Below, one piece after another: positions 1-10,436 of a DNA stretch of 64,000 bases (positions are counted from its first letter, which is position 1; every line of letters begins with the position of its first letter). The notes under the pieces were generated by a model. The model had not been told where the DNA came from. It made no database searches and worked only from the letters and a program-made list of their open reading frames with translations. Position numbers and translations under genes: made by a program. This DNA comes from Glycomyces tenuis DSM 44171 (GTDB lineage Bacteria > Actinomycetota > Actinomycetes > Mycobacteriales > Micromonosporaceae): contig NZ_ATYW01000002.1 of the NCBI RefSeq assembly GCF_000427885.1, positions 191,522-255,521 of the forward strand, given 5' to 3'.

Positions 1-449
1 TCATCGACTCGGGCACCTCGGAGTTCCTGCCCGGTTCGCTGGTGGACCGCCTCGAGTTCGAAGAGGTGAACCGCAAGATCATCGCCGACGGCGGCGAGCC
101 GGCCTCGGGCCGCCCGCAGCTGATGGGCATCACCAAGGCGAGCCTGGCGACCGAGTCGTGGCTCTCGGCGGCCTCCTTCCAGGAGACCACCCGGGTGCTC
201 ACCGAGGCCGCGATCTCCGGCAAGTCCGACAGCCTGGTCGGCCTGAAGGAGAACGTGATCCTCGGCAAGCTGATCCCGGCGGGCACGGGCATCGCGAAGT
301 ACCGGAACGTCTCGGTGGAGCCCACCGAGGAGGCGAAGGCCGCGGTGTACTCCCTCGGGGGCTACGAGGACACGGCCACGCCGACGTTCTCGTACGGAAC
401 CGGCCCGGCCGTGAGCCTCGAGGACTCCTACGACCTGGGCACCTACTAA
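1..449 (+). CDS. rpoC: RNA polymerase subunit beta', C-terminal end (partial)
   Basis: This is the last 148 or so residues of the catalytic beta' subunit of RNA polymerase, read from base 3. The 5' part lies outside the window. The stretch [20 protein letters not shown], followed by [17 protein letters not shown], is the hallmark C-terminal clamp and jaw sequence of bacterial RpoC. The protein ends in an acidic, tyrosine-containing tail at a TAA stop. A strong hairpin 40 nt downstream ends the rpoBC transcript. The str operon follows only after about 2.1 kb, with small accessory genes in between. Confidence 0.97.
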   Translation, partial: IDSGTSEFLPGSLVDRLEFEEVNRKIIADGGEPASGRPQLMGITKASLATESWLSAASFQETTRVLTEAAISGKSDSLVGLKENVILGKLIPAGTGIAKYRNVSVEPTEEAKAAVYSLGGYEDTATPTFSYGTGPAVSLEDSYDLGTY

Positions 450-488
450 GGAGCCGACCCGAAGAAGCCGATCCCGACGGCTGAACAA

Positions 489-527
489 GATGAGGGGGCC
501 GGGCGCTGCGCGCCCGGCCCCCTCATC
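489..527 (+). terminator. Terminator after rpoC
   Basis: A perfect 17-bp inverted repeat (489-505 with 511-527) and a 5-nt loop lie 40 nt after the rpoC stop. No T-run follows, which is common for actinobacterial terminators. Confidence 0.8.
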
Positions 528-575
528 TGCGTGTCGCAGCAACCGCACGGTGTCCGGCACATGTAGAACACGACC

Positions 576-782
576 ATGGCGACTATTCATATTCGCGATG
601 TTCCAGAGGAAACCTGGGCCGAACTCGTTGCCGCCGCGCACGAACGCGGCGAATCCGTCCAAGCCCACCTGCTGGCCTTGCTGGAGGAAACAGCGGGGTG
701 GAGGTGTGCGGAACAGCGGAAGCGCCTCGATTCGACGGGCGAAGAGCAATCAGAGCCAAGTAAGAATGCCGAGGCATTATGA
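576..782 (+). CDS. Orphan ribbon-helix-helix antitoxin-like protein
   Basis: The protein has 68 residues. Its N-terminal half (MATIHIRDVPEETWAELVAA, then an RGESVQAHLLALLEE stretch) is a typical MetJ/Arc-fold ribbon-helix-helix DNA-binding domain of the VapB/FitA antitoxin type. The C-terminal half (from about residue 42) shows no recognisable toxin-binding segment. No PIN toxin follows; the next genes are an unrelated AbrB/RelE pair. It may be a degraded antitoxin that lost its toxin, or an autonomous small regulator. Base composition is lower in GC than the flanking operons. A TAGAAC box 6 nt before the ATG could give a leaderless transcript. The fold is fairly sure, the function is not. 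Confidence 0.6.
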   Translation: MATIHIRDVPEETWAELVAAAHERGESVQAHLLALLEETAGWRCAEQRKRLDSTGEEQSEPSKNAEAL

Positions 783-785
783 ATC

Positions 786-804
786 TAATATACTTGGAAA
801 GTAT
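786..804 (+). promoter_or_regulatory. Operator/promoter of the AbrB-RelE pair
   Basis: A TAATAT box (786-791) overlaps a perfect dyad ATACTT-GGA-AAGTAT (790-804), 23 nt before the AbrB-type antitoxin gene. Its position suits autoregulation by the antitoxin. This is inferred; no -35 element is obvious. Confidence 0.45.
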
Positions 805-827
805 GAAGATCCTGGGGAGGGTGTTCC

Positions 828-1148
828 ATGACTGAAGATCACGATGAGGAGCGGAAAGTGATCGCTTCCCCCACGGTTCGAATCCGCCAGAAGGGGCAGA
901 TCACGCTCCCGAAGGAGGTTCAAGAAGCGTTGTACGTCAAAGAAGGCGATCAGATCCAGTTCAACATTCACGAGGATGGCCGAGTGGCCATGGAGGGGTT
1001 GGCGGAGATCCCGGCCGACCAGCGGTGGTTCTGGACGCCGGAGTGGCAGGAAGGCGAACGGGAAGCCTCGGCGCAGATCGCCGCCGGTGGAGGCAAGGTT
1101 TTCCACGACATCGACGAGATGTTCGACTACCTGAACCGGGAGCGGTAG
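828..1148 (+). CDS. AbrB/MazE-type antitoxin
   Basis: The protein has 106 residues. Residues 16-60 form a SpoVT/AbrB swapped-hairpin DNA-binding domain (VRIRQKGQITLPKEVQEAL, then a VKEGDQI segment). The C-terminal half is acidic and aromatic, as expected for a segment that wraps a toxin. The ATG is preceded by GGGAGG with 7-nt spacing. The gene ends 5 nt before a RelE-like toxin gene, so the two probably form one toxin-antitoxin operon, controlled through the dyad at 790-804. The antitoxin role comes from the domain plus the neighbour; the exact family is uncertain. Confidence 0.75.
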   Translation: MTEDHDEERKVIASPTVRIRQKGQITLPKEVQEALYVKEGDQIQFNIHEDGRVAMEGLAEIPADQRWFWTPEWQEGEREASAQIAAGGGKVFHDIDEMFDYLNRER

Positions 1149-1153
1149 CGCAA

Positions 1154-1450
1154 GTGGTTCCGACGTACGAGCCGCTTCCCAAGTTCGACCAAGACTGGGA
1201 TCGGCTCAGTGACGAGCAGCGAGAACGATTCTTGAAAGCGATGCACGATTTCAAGAGCGACCTTGCGGAGGGGCGGCAGCCACGTCCAGGGCTCCGAGTG
1301 AAAGGCATCAAGGGTGCCCCGGGCATCTTCGAGCTGACCTGGGCGCCTGACGGGCGTGCCACCTGGTCGTACGGTGGAGAACGATTCGAGGGTGAGCCGC
1401 ACATCATCTGGCGGCGTATCGGCACGCACGACATCTTCAAGAATCCGTGA
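1154..1450 (+). CDS. RelE/ParE-like toxin
   Basis: The protein has 98 residues starting at GTG 1154, five bases after the antitoxin stop. The core reads FDQDWDRLSDEQRERF, then GLRVKGIKGAPGIFELTWAP and a C-terminal IIWRRIGTHDIFKNP. This arrangement (basic strand, aromatic strand, RIGTHDIF end) is characteristic of actinobacterial RelE/ParE-superfamily toxins, most of which act as ribosome-dependent mRNA interferases. An upstream in-frame GTG at 1025 would overlap the antitoxin by more than 100 nt and was not chosen. The substrate cannot be read from the sequence. Confidence 0.75.
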   Translation: MVPTYEPLPKFDQDWDRLSDEQRERFLKAMHDFKSDLAEGRQPRPGLRVKGIKGAPGIFELTWAPDGRATWSYGGERFEGEPHIIWRRIGTHDIFKNP

Positions 1451-1455
1451 CCGAC

Positions 1456-1486
1456 AGTGGCGGTAGCGCTCGGCGCTACCGCCACT
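1456..1486. terminator. Bidirectional terminator
   Basis: A perfect 14-bp stem (1456-1469 with 1473-1486) and a 3-nt loop lie directly after the toxin stop. The stop codon of the opposing small gene falls inside the hairpin, which fits a shared terminator for two convergent genes. Confidence 0.7.
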
Positions 1487-1613
1487 CGGGTTCGTCTTCG
1501 AGGTCGTCCCCGATCGCGGTTTCCCAGGGCTCGGCGTCACCAGAGGCGTACCACTCGTCCCAGGCGGCCTTGTGCTGCTCCTTGGGTTCTTCTTCGCTCG
1601 GGCGGTCGGTCAT
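1476..1613 (-). CDS. Small acidic hypothetical protein (45 aa)
   Basis: The predicted 45-residue product is strongly acidic with several tryptophans (KAAWDEWYASGDAEPWE, then a GDDLEDEPEWR end). It starts at the ATG complementary to 1611-1613. Codon choice is GC-rich at third positions, and it converges on the toxin gene with a shared hairpin, so it may be real. No Shine-Dalgarno sequence is evident and I recognise no family. A longer version starting at 1703 would add an unlikely basic leader. Confidence 0.35.
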   Translation of the reverse strand: MTDRPSEEEPKEQHKAAWDEWYASGDAEPWETAIGDDLEDEPEWR

Positions 1614-1667
1614 GGGGGAGATGTTCCCGAGTCTTCGGGGAAAGTTCAACCGCAATAGGATGGGCAC

Positions 1668-2039
1668 GTGATCGAGGCGCAGCAGACGGGCGGGGCGCGG
1701 CATCCCGATGATCCGGATCCGGTCGAGTCGACCAAGGTGGTGGGTGCGCTCACGCTCGCGGTCCTCGGCGTGGTGTTCTCGCCCTTCGTCGGCGGCGTCA
1801 TCCCCGCCTTCCTCGCGCTCGTGCTCGCGAAGCAGGCCGAAGGCGATATCCGCGCCTCCGAAGGCTTCCTCCTCGGCGCCGGCAGGCTCCCCAGGATCCG
1901 GCGCCTGGCCTGGACCGCCATCGGGATCGCCTGCGCGGTCGTGGTGGCGTTGCTGCTGGTCTGGGTCGTCGACATGGCCCGCTCAGTGGGGGAGCCGAGC
2001 TACGAGAGTGACGTCGCCGCCGTCGTCGCCGGAACGTGA
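1668..2039 (+). CDS. Small two-TM membrane protein, unknown function
   Basis: The protein has 123 residues from GTG 1668. A short charged N-terminus is followed by a hydrophobic, glycine-rich segment (about 26-50), a cytoplasmic-looking loop with AKQAEGDIRASEGF, and a second long hydrophobic helix (about 80-103). The layout resembles DUF4190-type actinobacterial membrane proteins, where the loop after the first helix has AxxxAxGxI. It lies alone between the toxin-antitoxin patch and the str operon leader. No function can be assigned. Confidence 0.55.
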   Translation: MIEAQQTGGARHPDDPDPVESTKVVGALTLAVLGVVFSPFVGGVIPAFLALVLAKQAEGDIRASEGFLLGAGRLPRIRRLAWTAIGIACAVVVALLLVWVVDMARSVGEPSYESDVAAVVAGT

Positions 2040-2207
2040 GGCGGGATACGCCCGGCAATGGGCGGCCCCCGCGTGCGAGGCGCGTTCCACGAGATAAGAT
2101 AGGCCACGGTGTGTCTACCGCACCGACGCGAACACCGCGCCACTGCCCTTTCGCCCGGTCATCGTCCGTGACTCTGCACACGGATGCCCGCTGGGTCGAA
2201 TACGGCT

Positions 2208-2236
2208 TTGACGCCGTTCGCTAGGCTAGGTAGGCT
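2208..2236 (+). promoter_or_regulatory. Predicted str operon promoter
   Basis: TTGACG (2208-2213), a 17-bp spacer and TAGGCT (2231-2236) make a good SigA/HrdB-type promoter. Transcription would start near 2243 and give a leader of about 385 nt before rpsL. Confidence 0.6.
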
Positions 2237-2629
2237 TTTCCCTTGCGCCTGGACACCGCTTTGAGCGGCATGGTGGCCCTGTCTACTCCGGCAGCTCGGT
2301 CCCCGTGAGAGCCAGGCCAGGTTGCGTGCCTGCAAGGCGGCGAGGCCCTCATTAGGCCCAGTCTCCTGGCGTCATCGGCACGCACACCCTCGTACTGGGG
2401 GCTTCGTGAATATTGACTCCACATAGTCAGTCTCATTCGAGATCACGAACGCGTCTGAACCAGCTTGAGCGGCGCGAAGCGCGCTTCGCACCAGGCTGGC
2501 ATGGGTCCGGAGAGACGCGACACGCCCGAACGCGGGGGACGGGATCCTGCTCCTCTGAGCAGGACTTCAGGTGACGCCGACAAGACAGGAATACGCAACC
2601 GGTCAACGTGTTGAGAGGGGTTCGGCTCA
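2237..2629 (+). promoter_or_regulatory. Long 5' leader of the str operon
   Basis: No gene is visible from 2040 to 2629. The leader contains a 16-nt perfect palindrome (2474-2489) inside a larger imperfect stem closed by 2460-2464 and 2495-2499. It also has an 8-bp hairpin with a 4-nt loop (2545-2552 with 2557-2564), and the 19-mer CGCGACACGCCCGAACGCG (2516-2534) that recurs with one change in the S10 leader at 7272-7290. A structured regulatory leader is likely, but the mechanism is unknown. Confidence 0.45.
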
Positions 2630-3001
2630 GTGCCAACCATCCAGCAGCTGGTCCGCAAAGGCCGCAAGGCCAGGACCAACAAGAACAAGACGCCCGCGCT
2701 GAAGGGCAGCCCGCAGGCCCGCGGCGTCTGCACGCGCGTGTACACCACCACGCCCAAGAAGCCGAACTCGGCCATGCGCAAGGTCGCCCGCGTCCGGCTC
2801 ATGAACGGCACCGAGGTCACCGCCTACATCCCGGGTGTGGGCCACAACCTCCAGGAGCACTCCATCGTGCTGGTCCGCGGCGGTCGTGTCCGCGACCTCC
2901 CCGGTGTCCGTTACAAGATCATCCGCGGCGCGCTCGACACCCAGGGTGTCCGCGACCGCAAGCAGGCCCGCAGCCGCTACGGTGCGAAGAAGGAGAAGTA
3001 G
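2630..3001 (+). CDS. rpsL: 30S ribosomal protein S12
   Basis: S12 (123 residues, GTG start) lies at the decoding centre of the 30S subunit and controls tRNA selection. The sequence is collinear with actinobacterial S12 from [18 protein letters not shown] to [14 protein letters not shown]. Lys43 in [12 protein letters not shown], a classical streptomycin-resistance position, is unchanged. Position 88 is Arg ([13 protein letters not shown], codon 2891-2893 CGC), where most bacteria have Lys; K88R is a known resistance substitution in Mycobacterium tuberculosis. The gene is first in the str operon and ends 2 nt before rpsG. Confidence 0.98.
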   Translation: MPTIQQLVRKGRKARTNKNKTPALKGSPQARGVCTRVYTTTPKKPNSAMRKVARVRLMNGTEVTAYIPGVGHNLQEHSIVLVRGGRVRDLPGVRYKIIRGALDTQGVRDRKQARSRYGAKKEK

Positions 3002-3003
3002 AC

Positions 3004-3474
3004 ATGCCACGTAAAGGCCCCGCGCCGCGTCGGCCCCTGACTGCCGATCCGGTCTACAACTCGGTGCTCGTCACCCAGCTGATCAACAAGGTCCTCAAGG
3101 ACGGCAAGCGCCGCCTCGCCGAGCGCATCGTCTACGAGGCGCTGGAGAACTGCCGCCAGAAGGCCGACCAGGATCCCGTGGTCGTCCTCAAGCGCGCCTT
3201 GGACAACGTCAAGCCCACCCTCGAGGTCCGCTCCCGCCGCGTCGGCGGCGCGACCTACCAGGTGCCGGTCGACGTCCGTCCGCAGCGAGCCACCACCCTG
3301 GGCCTGCGCTGGCTGGTCGGCTTCGCGCGCGACCGCCGCGAGAAGACCATGGTCGAGCGGCTCACCAACGAGATCCTCGACGCCTCCAACGGCCTCGGCG
3401 CCGCGGTGAAGAAGCGCGAGGACACTCACAAGATGGCCGATTCCAACAAGGCATTCGCCCACTACCGCTGGTAG
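3004..3474 (+). CDS. rpsG: 30S ribosomal protein S7
   Basis: S7 (156 residues) nucleates assembly of the 3' domain of 16S rRNA and lines the E site. The family signature is intact: [10 protein letters not shown] at the start, [18 protein letters not shown], a [11 protein letters not shown] strand-turn and a C-terminal [10 protein letters not shown]. The length matches the 156 residues usual in this phylum. It begins 2 nt after rpsL and is followed by fusA after 21 nt, as in other bacterial str operons. Confidence 0.98.
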   Translation: MPRKGPAPRRPLTADPVYNSVLVTQLINKVLKDGKRRLAERIVYEALENCRQKADQDPVVVLKRALDNVKPTLEVRSRRVGGATYQVPVDVRPQRATTLGLRWLVGFARDRREKTMVERLTNEILDASNGLGAAVKKREDTHKMADSNKAFAHYRW

Positions 3475-3495
3475 TGACTCTCAGAGAAGGCAGTC

Positions 3496-5601
3496 GTGGC
3501 TAACAAAGCGAACGAGGCCCTGGCCAAGCTCCGCAACATCGGCATCATGGCGCACATCGACGCCGGCAAGACCACCACCACCGAGCGCATCCTGTACTAC
3601 ACGGGCGTGTCGCACAAGATCGGTGAGGTCCACGAAGGCGCCGCCACCATGGACTGGATGGAGCAGGAGCAGGAGCGGGGCATCACCATCACCTCCGCCG
3701 CCACCAAGTGCGAGTGGGACGACCACATCATCCAGATCATCGACACGCCCGGCCACGTCGACTTCACCGTCGAGGTCGAGCGGTCCCTGCGTGTCCTGGA
3801 CTCGGCCATCGCGGTCTACGACGGCGTCGCCGGCGTGGAGCCGCAGACCGAGAACGTGTGGCGTCAGGCCGACAAGTACAGCGTCCCGCGCATGTGCTTC
3901 GTCAACAAGCTCGACCGCACCGGCGCGAACTTCTTCCGCTGCGTGGAGATGATGGCCGACCGCCTCAACTCCAACACCGCGGTGATCCAGCTGCCGATCG
4001 GGGCCGAGGCCGACTTCATCGGCGTCGTCGACCTGGTCGAGATGAACGCCAAGGTGTGGCGCGGCGAGACCGGCCTCGGCGAGGAGTACGAGACCGAGGA
4101 GATCCCCGCGGACCTGGCCGAGCAGGCCGAGGAGTACCGCGAGAAGCTCCTGGAGACCCTCTCCGACGTCGACGACGACTTCGCCGAGAAGTACCTCGAG
4201 GGCGAGGAGATCAGCGCCGCCGAGATCAAGGCCGCGATCCGCAAGGGCACCATCGCGAACCAGATCAACCCGGTGCTGTGCGGCACGGCCTTCAAGAACA
4301 AGGGCGTGCAGCCGCTGCTCGACGCGGTGGTCGACTACCTGCCTTCTCCGTTGGACATCGCGGCCATCCAGGGGACCCTCATCGACAACGAGACCCCGGC
4401 CGAGCGCCACGCGGACGTCGAAGAGCCCTTCAGCGCCCTGGCGTTCAAGATCCAGACCGACAAGCACCTCGGACGTCTCACCTACGCCCGCATCTACTCG
4501 GGCACCATCGAGACCGGCACTCAGGTCATGAACTCGACCAAGAGCCGCAAGGAGCGCATCGGCAAGATCTACCAGATGCACGCCAACAAGCGCGAGGAGC
4601 GCAAGGACGCCCAGGCCGGCGACATCATCGCGATCCAGGGTCTGAAGCAGACCACCACCGGTGACACGCTGACCGACTCGAACAACCAGGTGATCCTGGA
4701 GTCGATGATCTTCCCCGAGCCGGTCATCGACGTGGCCATCGAGCCCAAGTCGAAGGCCGACCAGGACAAGCTGGCCACCGCGATCCAGCGCCTCGCCGAG
4801 GAGGACCCGACCTTCCGGGTCCAGACCGACGAGGAGACCGGCCAGACCGTCATCTCCGGCATGGGCGAGCTGCACCTCGACATCCTGGTCGACCGCATGA
4901 AGCGGGAGTTCAACGTCGAGGCCAACATCGGCAAGCCGCAGGTGGCCTACCGGGAGACCATCTCCCAGCGGGTCGAGAAGATCGAGTACCTGCACAAGAA
5001 GCAGACCGGTGGTTCCGGTCAGTTCGCGCGGGTCATCGTCAACATCGAGCCGCTCAAGATGGAGTCGAACGAGAGCGAGATCTTCGCCTTCGACGACCAG
5101 ATCACCGGTGGCCGCATCCCGCGCGAGTACATCCCGTCGGTCAAGGCCGGCGCGGAGGACGCGCTGGGCGACGGCGTGCTGGCGGGCTACCCGCTGGTGG
5201 GCGTGAAGCTGGAGCTGACCGACGGTCAGTACCACGAGGTCGACTCCTCGGAGATGGCCTTCAAGATCGCAGGCAAGATGGTGCTGAAGGAGGCCGCGAA
5301 GCGGGCGAAGCCAGTACTGCTCGAGCCGATGATGTCCGTCGAGGTCATCTGCCCGGAGGAATCGATGGGCGATGTCATCGGCGACATCAACTCTCGGCGC
5401 GGCATGGTCCAGGAGATGGGCGAGCGGGGCAACGACCGCACGGTCAAGGCCCAGGTGCCGCTGTCGGAGATGTTCGGCTACGTCGGAGACCTCAGGTCGA
5501 AGACGGCCGGCCGCGCGAACTACTCAATGCAGTTCGACACCTACGCCGAAGTCCCGGCGAACGTCGCCAAGGAGATCATCGCCAAGGCGACAGGCGAGTA
5601 A
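3496..5601 (+). CDS. fusA: Elongation factor G
   Basis: EF-G (701 residues, GTG start) is the GTPase that drives ribosomal translocation and, with RRF, subunit recycling. Visible motifs are G1 [12 protein letters not shown] (about 18-29), the switch [11 protein letters not shown]4 NKLDRTGAN, and the domain IV segment [11 protein letters not shown]. The C-terminus EIIAKATGE is of normal length. The coding sequence is uninterrupted. It follows rpsG and precedes tuf by 120 nt, which could carry an extra promoter for tuf. Confidence 0.98.
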   Translation: MANKANEALAKLRNIGIMAHIDAGKTTTTERILYYTGVSHKIGEVHEGAATMDWMEQEQERGITITSAATKCEWDDHIIQIIDTPGHVDFTVEVERSLRVLDSAIAVYDGVAGVEPQTENVWRQADKYSVPRMCFVNKLDRTGANFFRCVEMMADRLNSNTAVIQLPIGAEADFIGVVDLVEMNAKVWRGETGLGEEYETEEIPADLAEQAEEYREKLLETLSDVDDDFAEKYLEGEEISAAEIKAAIRKGTIANQINPVLCGTAFKNKGVQPLLDAVVDYLPSPLDIAAIQGTLIDNETPAERHADVEEPFSALAFKIQTDKHLGRLTYARIYSGTIETGTQVMNSTKSRKERIGKIYQMHANKREERKDAQAGDIIAIQGLKQTTTGDTLTDSNNQVILESMIFPEPVIDVAIEPKSKADQDKLATAIQRLAEEDPTFRVQTDEETGQTVISGMGELHLDILVDRMKREFNVEANIGKPQVAYRETISQRVEKIEYLHKKQTGGSGQFARVIVNIEPLKMESNESEIFAFDDQITGGRIPREYIPSVKAGAEDALGDGVLAGYPLVGVKLELTDGQYHEVDSSEMAFKIAGKMVLKEAAKRAKPVLLEPMMSVEVICPEESMGDVIGDINSRRGMVQEMGERGNDRTVKAQVPLSEMFGYVGDLRSKTAGRANYSMQFDTYAEVPANVAKEIIAKATGE

Positions 5602-5721
5602 ACGGGCCCGGGAGGGCAAGCCTGTCCTCCCGCCCGTGAACCCACCTGTTGCCACGGGATCTTCGCGACGCAATGGGTCAGTTAAGTCAAACCAGATTTA
5701 TTCAGTCCACAGGAGGACGAA

Positions 5722-6915
<1,194 letters not shown>

Positions 6916-6923
6916 GACCGCAC

Positions 6924-6960
6924 ACCGGGGCGATTCCCAACGGAGTCGCCCCGGTTTTCT
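6924..6960 (+). terminator. str operon terminator
   Basis: A 14-bp stem with one G-U pair (6924-6937 with 6942-6955), a CAAC loop-side sequence and a following TTTT (6955-6958) form a canonical intrinsic terminator right after tuf. Confidence 0.88.
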
Positions 6961-7041
6961 GCCGCCTCGGAGCTCCGGCCCCGGAGGCCGCGCAGCACAG
7001 CTCCATACGCGTAACCTGCCCCACTGCCACCCGGCCCCCGC

Positions 7042-7071
7042 TTGCTGGCGAAACATCGGATCCGGCATAAT
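7042..7071 (+). promoter_or_regulatory. Predicted S10 operon promoter
   Basis: TTGCTG (7042-7047), an 18-bp spacer and CATAAT (7066-7071). The spacing and -10 box match the rpsE promoter at 27433-27462. The transcript would carry a leader of about 254 nt. Confidence 0.6.
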
Positions 7072-7077
7072 ATGCAG

Positions 7078-7331
7078 GTTGCGTTCGCATCAGCGCGCCT
7101 TCGCTCCAGGCGAAGACCGCGAACCGCCCATAGGTTCGTCGCTGGTGCTCACGCCCGGCCCGCGGGCCCGAGTAGGCACCACCAGGCGCCGAGAGGGACC
7201 GTTCACGGCGGGCAGGCGGGCGAGCCAAGACGTCAAGACACGGAAAACCGTGTCCCCATGTGCCTGAAGCTCGCGACACGCCCGACCGCGTGGAGCGGTC
7301 TGAACAGCCAATTTACGTAAGGTAAGGAACC
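7078..7331 (+). promoter_or_regulatory. S10 operon leader
   Basis: This non-coding leader contains a GACACGG-AAAA-CCGTGTC hairpin (7237-7254). The 19-mer CGCGACACGCCCGACCGCG (7272-7290) is shared with the str leader, and a small ACCGC/GCGGT stem (7285-7299) overlaps its end. No open reading frame in it looks real. A regulatory RNA role is inferred from the repetition. Confidence 0.45.
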
Positions 7332-7640
7332 ATGGCGGGACAGAAGATCCGCATCAGGCTGAAAGCCTACGACCACGAGGTCGTGGACTCCTCGGCCCGC
7401 AAGATCGTGGAGACGGTCACCCGTACGGGGGCCGCCATCTCCGGGCCGGTGCCGCTGCCGACCGAGATCAACCGTTTCTGTGTGATCCGGTCGCCGCACA
7501 AGTACAAGGACTCGCGCGAGCACTTCGAGATGCGCACGCACAAGCGTCTCATCGACATCCTCGACCCGACACCGAAGACGGTCGACTCGCTGATGCGCCT
7601 CGACCTGCCGGCCGGCGTCGACATCGAGATCAAGCTGTAG
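7332..7640 (+). CDS. rpsJ: 30S ribosomal protein S10 (NusE)
   Basis: S10 (102 residues) is a 30S head protein that also bridges NusG and ribosomes in transcription-translation coupling. The sequence is canonical: [19 protein letters not shown], then [20 protein letters not shown] and a [12 protein letters not shown] end. The ATG is preceded by GTAAGGTAAGGA. It opens the S10 operon and is followed after 8 nt by rplC. Confidence 0.98.
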   Translation: MAGQKIRIRLKAYDHEVVDSSARKIVETVTRTGAAISGPVPLPTEINRFCVIRSPHKYKDSREHFEMRTHKRLIDILDPTPKTVDSLMRLDLPAGVDIEIKL

Positions 7641-7648
7641 GGGCACCA

Positions 7649-8302
7649 ATGGACAGGCAGATCAAGGGAATCCTGGGCACCAAGCTCGGCATGACCCAGG
7701 TTTGGGACGAGAACGGCCGCGCCGTACCCGTCACCGTGGTGCAGGCCGGCCCGTGCGTCGTCTCCCAGATTCGCAAACCGGACGTCGACGGCTACTCGGC
7801 CGTGCAGCTGGGCTTCGGCGACGTCAAACTCAAGAACGTCACCAAGCCGATTCAGGGCCACTTCGAGAAGGCCGGCGTCGCTCCGCGTCGCCACCTGGTC
7901 GAACTGCGCACCTCCGACGCCGCCGACTACGAGCTCGGCCAGACCGTCGAGGCCACGACCTTCGAGGCCGGCGAGCTGGTCGACGTCACCGGCACCACCA
8001 AGGGCAAGGGCTTCGCCGGCGTCATGAAGCGCCACGGCTTCGGCGGCCTCGGCGCCAGCCACGGTGCCCACAAGGTGCACCGCGCGCCCGGTTCGATCGG
8101 CGGCTGCGCCACGCCGGGCCGCGTCTTCAAGGGCATGCGCATGGCCGGCCGCATGGGCGGCAACCGCCACACGACGCAGAACCTGCGCATCCAGGCGGTC
8201 GACGCCGAGCGCGGGCTGCTGCTCATCGTCGGCGCCGTCCCCGGCCCCAAGAACGGCCTGGTGCTCGTCCGCAGCGCAGTGAAGCAGGTGGCTACCAAAT
8301 GA
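7649..8302 (+). CDS. rplC: 50S ribosomal protein L3
   Basis: L3 (217 residues) is an early 23S rRNA assembly protein whose loop reaches the peptidyl-transferase centre. Signatures seen are [20 protein letters not shown] near the N-terminus and the loop GHSA-type region [20 protein letters not shown]. The length is typical for actinobacteria. Its stop overlaps the rplD start (ATGA at 8299-8302), which indicates translational coupling. Confidence 0.98.
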   Translation: MDRQIKGILGTKLGMTQVWDENGRAVPVTVVQAGPCVVSQIRKPDVDGYSAVQLGFGDVKLKNVTKPIQGHFEKAGVAPRRHLVELRTSDAADYELGQTVEATTFEAGELVDVTGTTKGKGFAGVMKRHGFGGLGASHGAHKVHRAPGSIGGCATPGRVFKGMRMAGRMGGNRHTTQNLRIQAVDAERGLLLIVGAVPGPKNGLVLVRSAVKQVATK

Positions 8303-8949
8303 GCCTTGAGATCAAAGTCAAAGACGCCGCTGGCAAGGAGACCGGGAAGACCATCGAGCTCCCGGCGTCGATCTTCGACGTCGAGCCGAACATCCCGCTC
8401 ATGCACCAGGTCGTGACCGCGCAGCTCGCCGCCGCGCGCAGCGGCACGGCGAGCACCAAGACCCGCGGCGAGGTCCGCGGCGGCGGCAAGAAGCCGTACC
8501 GCCAGAAGGGCACCGGCCGCGCCCGCCAGGGCTCGATCCGCGCGCCGCAGTTCGCCGGCGGCGGCGTCGTCCACGGCCCCAAGCCGCGGTCGTTCGCCGA
8601 GCGCACCCCCCGGAAGATGAAGGCCGCGGCCCTGGCCGGCGCCCTCACCGACCGGGTGCGGGGCGGCAACCTGCACGTCGTCAGCTCCTTCATCGAGGCG
8701 GAGACGCCGAAGACGAAGGACGCCAAGGCCGCGATCGAGGCGACCACCGAGGCGAAGAAGATCCTGGTGGTGCTCGCCCGCGACGAGGAGACCGCGAAGC
8801 TCAGCCTTCGCAACCTCCCCGAGGTGCACCTCATCGACTGGGGCCAGGTCAACACCTACGACGTGCTCAACAACGAGGACATCGTGTTCAGCGAGGCCGC
8901 CATCGAGGCGTTCATCGCTGACCGGACCGAGCAGGAGGTCGCGGCATGA
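8299..8949 (+). CDS. rplD: 50S ribosomal protein L4
   Basis: L4 (216 residues) has a globular domain and a long loop that lines the exit tunnel. The loop sequence [20 protein letters not shown] followed by [13 protein letters not shown] is intact, including the conserved tunnel-wall residues. The start is the ATG overlapping the rplC stop. An unusually acidic C-terminal extension is absent. The gene overlaps rplW by 4 nt. Confidence 0.98.
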   Translation: MSLEIKVKDAAGKETGKTIELPASIFDVEPNIPLMHQVVTAQLAAARSGTASTKTRGEVRGGGKKPYRQKGTGRARQGSIRAPQFAGGGVVHGPKPRSFAERTPRKMKAAALAGALTDRVRGGNLHVVSSFIEAETPKTKDAKAAIEATTEAKKILVVLARDEETAKLSLRNLPEVHLIDWGQVNTYDVLNNEDIVFSEAAIEAFIADRTEQEVAA

Positions 8950-9260
8950 GCGAAGTGACCGTCGCCGACCCGCGCGACATCATCATCAAGCCGGTCATCT
9001 CGGAGAAGACCTACACCCTCCTCGGCGAGGGCAAGTACACCTTCGAGGTCGACCCGCGCGCCAACAAGAGCCACATCAAGATCGCCATCAAGCAGATCTT
9101 CGGTGTGGACGTCAAGAGCGTGAACACCCTGAACCGCGACGGCAAGCGCAAGCGGACCCGTGACGGCTGGGGACAGCGCAAGAGCGTCAAGCACGCGATC
9201 GTCACCGTCGAGGGCGACCCCGGTCGCCTGGGTGAGATCTTCGGCGGACAGATCTCGTAG
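8946..9260 (+). CDS. rplW: 50S ribosomal protein L23
   Basis: L23 (104 residues) sits at the tunnel exit and docks trigger factor and SRP. The motif [20 protein letters not shown] and the beta-hairpin region [20 protein letters not shown] are typical. It starts within the ATGA overlap with rplD and ends 12 nt before rplB. Confidence 0.97.
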   Translation: MSEVTVADPRDIIIKPVISEKTYTLLGEGKYTFEVDPRANKSHIKIAIKQIFGVDVKSVNTLNRDGKRKRTRDGWGQRKSVKHAIVTVEGDPGRLGEIFGGQIS

Positions 9261-9272
9261 GAGCAAGAAGCA

Positions 9273-10115
9273 ATGGCCATTCGCAAGTACAAGCCGACGA
9301 CCCCGGGTCGTCGCGGGTCCAGCGTCTCCGACTTCGCCGAGATCACCCGTTCGACGCCCGAGAAGTCGCTCGTCCGCCCGATCACCAAGACCGGCGGCCG
9401 CAACAACTCCGGCAAGATCTCGACCCGCCACCGCGGCGGCGGCCACAAGCGCCGTTACCGCGTGATCGACTTCCGCCGCCACGACAAGGACGGCGTGCCG
9501 GCGAAGGTCGCGGAGATCGAGTACGACCCGAACCGCACCGCGAACATCGCGCTGCTGCACTACGCCGACGGCGAGAAGCGCTACATCCTCGCGCCGAAAG
9601 GCGTCAAGCAGGGCGACCGGATCGAGAACGGCCCCGAGGCCGACATCAAGCCGGGCAACTCGCTCGAACTGCGGCACATCCCGGTCGGTACGACCGTGCA
9701 CGCCGTGGAGCTCAAGCCCGGCGGCGGCGCGGCCCTCGGCCGCAGCGCCGGCGCCTCGATCCAGCTGCTCGCCCGCGAAGGCAAGTACGCGCACCTGCGC
9801 ATGCCCTCCGGCGAGATCCGCCTGGTCCAGGTGACCTGCCGCGCCACCGTCGGCGAGGTCGGCAACGCCGAGCAGGGCAACATCAACTGGGGCAAGGCCG
9901 GCCGCATGCGCTGGAAGGGCTGGCGCCCGACCGTCCGCGGTGTCGTCATGAACCCGGTCGACCACCCGCACGGCGGCGGCGAGGGCCGGACCTCCGGCGG
10001 CCGCCACCCGGTGAACCCGAAGGGCAAGCCGGAGGGCCGCACGCGGAAGAAGAACCACCCGAACGACAGGCTCATCGTCCGTCGTCGCAAGGCCAGCCGG
10101 AAGCGGGGTAAGTAA
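9273..10115 (+). CDS. rplB: 50S ribosomal protein L2
   Basis: L2 (280 residues) is required for subunit association and peptidyl transfer. The conserved C-terminal motif [19 protein letters not shown], carrying the functionally key histidine, is present, together with [18 protein letters not shown] in the N-terminal part and the basic end [10 protein letters not shown]. The length is normal. It lies between rplW and rpsS with short spacers. Confidence 0.98.
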   Translation: MAIRKYKPTTPGRRGSSVSDFAEITRSTPEKSLVRPITKTGGRNNSGKISTRHRGGGHKRRYRVIDFRRHDKDGVPAKVAEIEYDPNRTANIALLHYADGEKRYILAPKGVKQGDRIENGPEADIKPGNSLELRHIPVGTTVHAVELKPGGGAALGRSAGASIQLLAREGKYAHLRMPSGEIRLVQVTCRATVGEVGNAEQGNINWGKAGRMRWKGWRPTVRGVVMNPVDHPHGGGEGRTSGGRHPVNPKGKPEGRTRKKNHPNDRLIVRRRKASRKRGK

Positions 10116-10118
10116 GCC

Positions 10119-10400
10119 ATGGGTCGCAGCTTGAAGAAGGGCCCCTTCGTCGACGACCACCTCCAGAAGAAGGTGGACGCGGCGATCGAGTCCAAGTCCA
10201 AGAACGTCATCAAGACCTGGTCGCGTCGCTCCACGATCACGCCCGACTTCATCGGGCTGACCTTCGGGGTCCACGACGGGCGGAAGCACGTTCCGGTGTA
10301 CGTCACCGAGAACATGGTGGGGCACAAGCTCGGCGAGTTCGCGCCCACCCGCACGTTCCGCGGCCACGAGAAGGACGACCGCAAGAGCCGTCGCCGCTAG
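10119..10400 (+). CDS. rpsS: 30S ribosomal protein S19
   Basis: S19 (93 residues) is a 30S head protein that contacts the A-site finger through bridge B1. The sequence [20 protein letters not shown] and the segment [20 protein letters not shown] are canonical, with the basic C-terminus [13 protein letters not shown]. It begins 3 nt after rplB. Confidence 0.98.
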   Translation: MGRSLKKGPFVDDHLQKKVDAAIESKSKNVIKTWSRRSTITPDFIGLTFGVHDGRKHVPVYVTENMVGHKLGEFAPTRTFRGHEKDDRKSRRR

Positions 10401-10436
10401 GCCACGGGCTTCGAGAACGAACGAAGGAATAGAACG

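Noticed and set aside
3481..5235. 584-codon open frame antisense to fusA
   Set aside because: It mirrors fusA codons, is Val/Leu/Asp/Gly-rich without motifs, and has no start signal.
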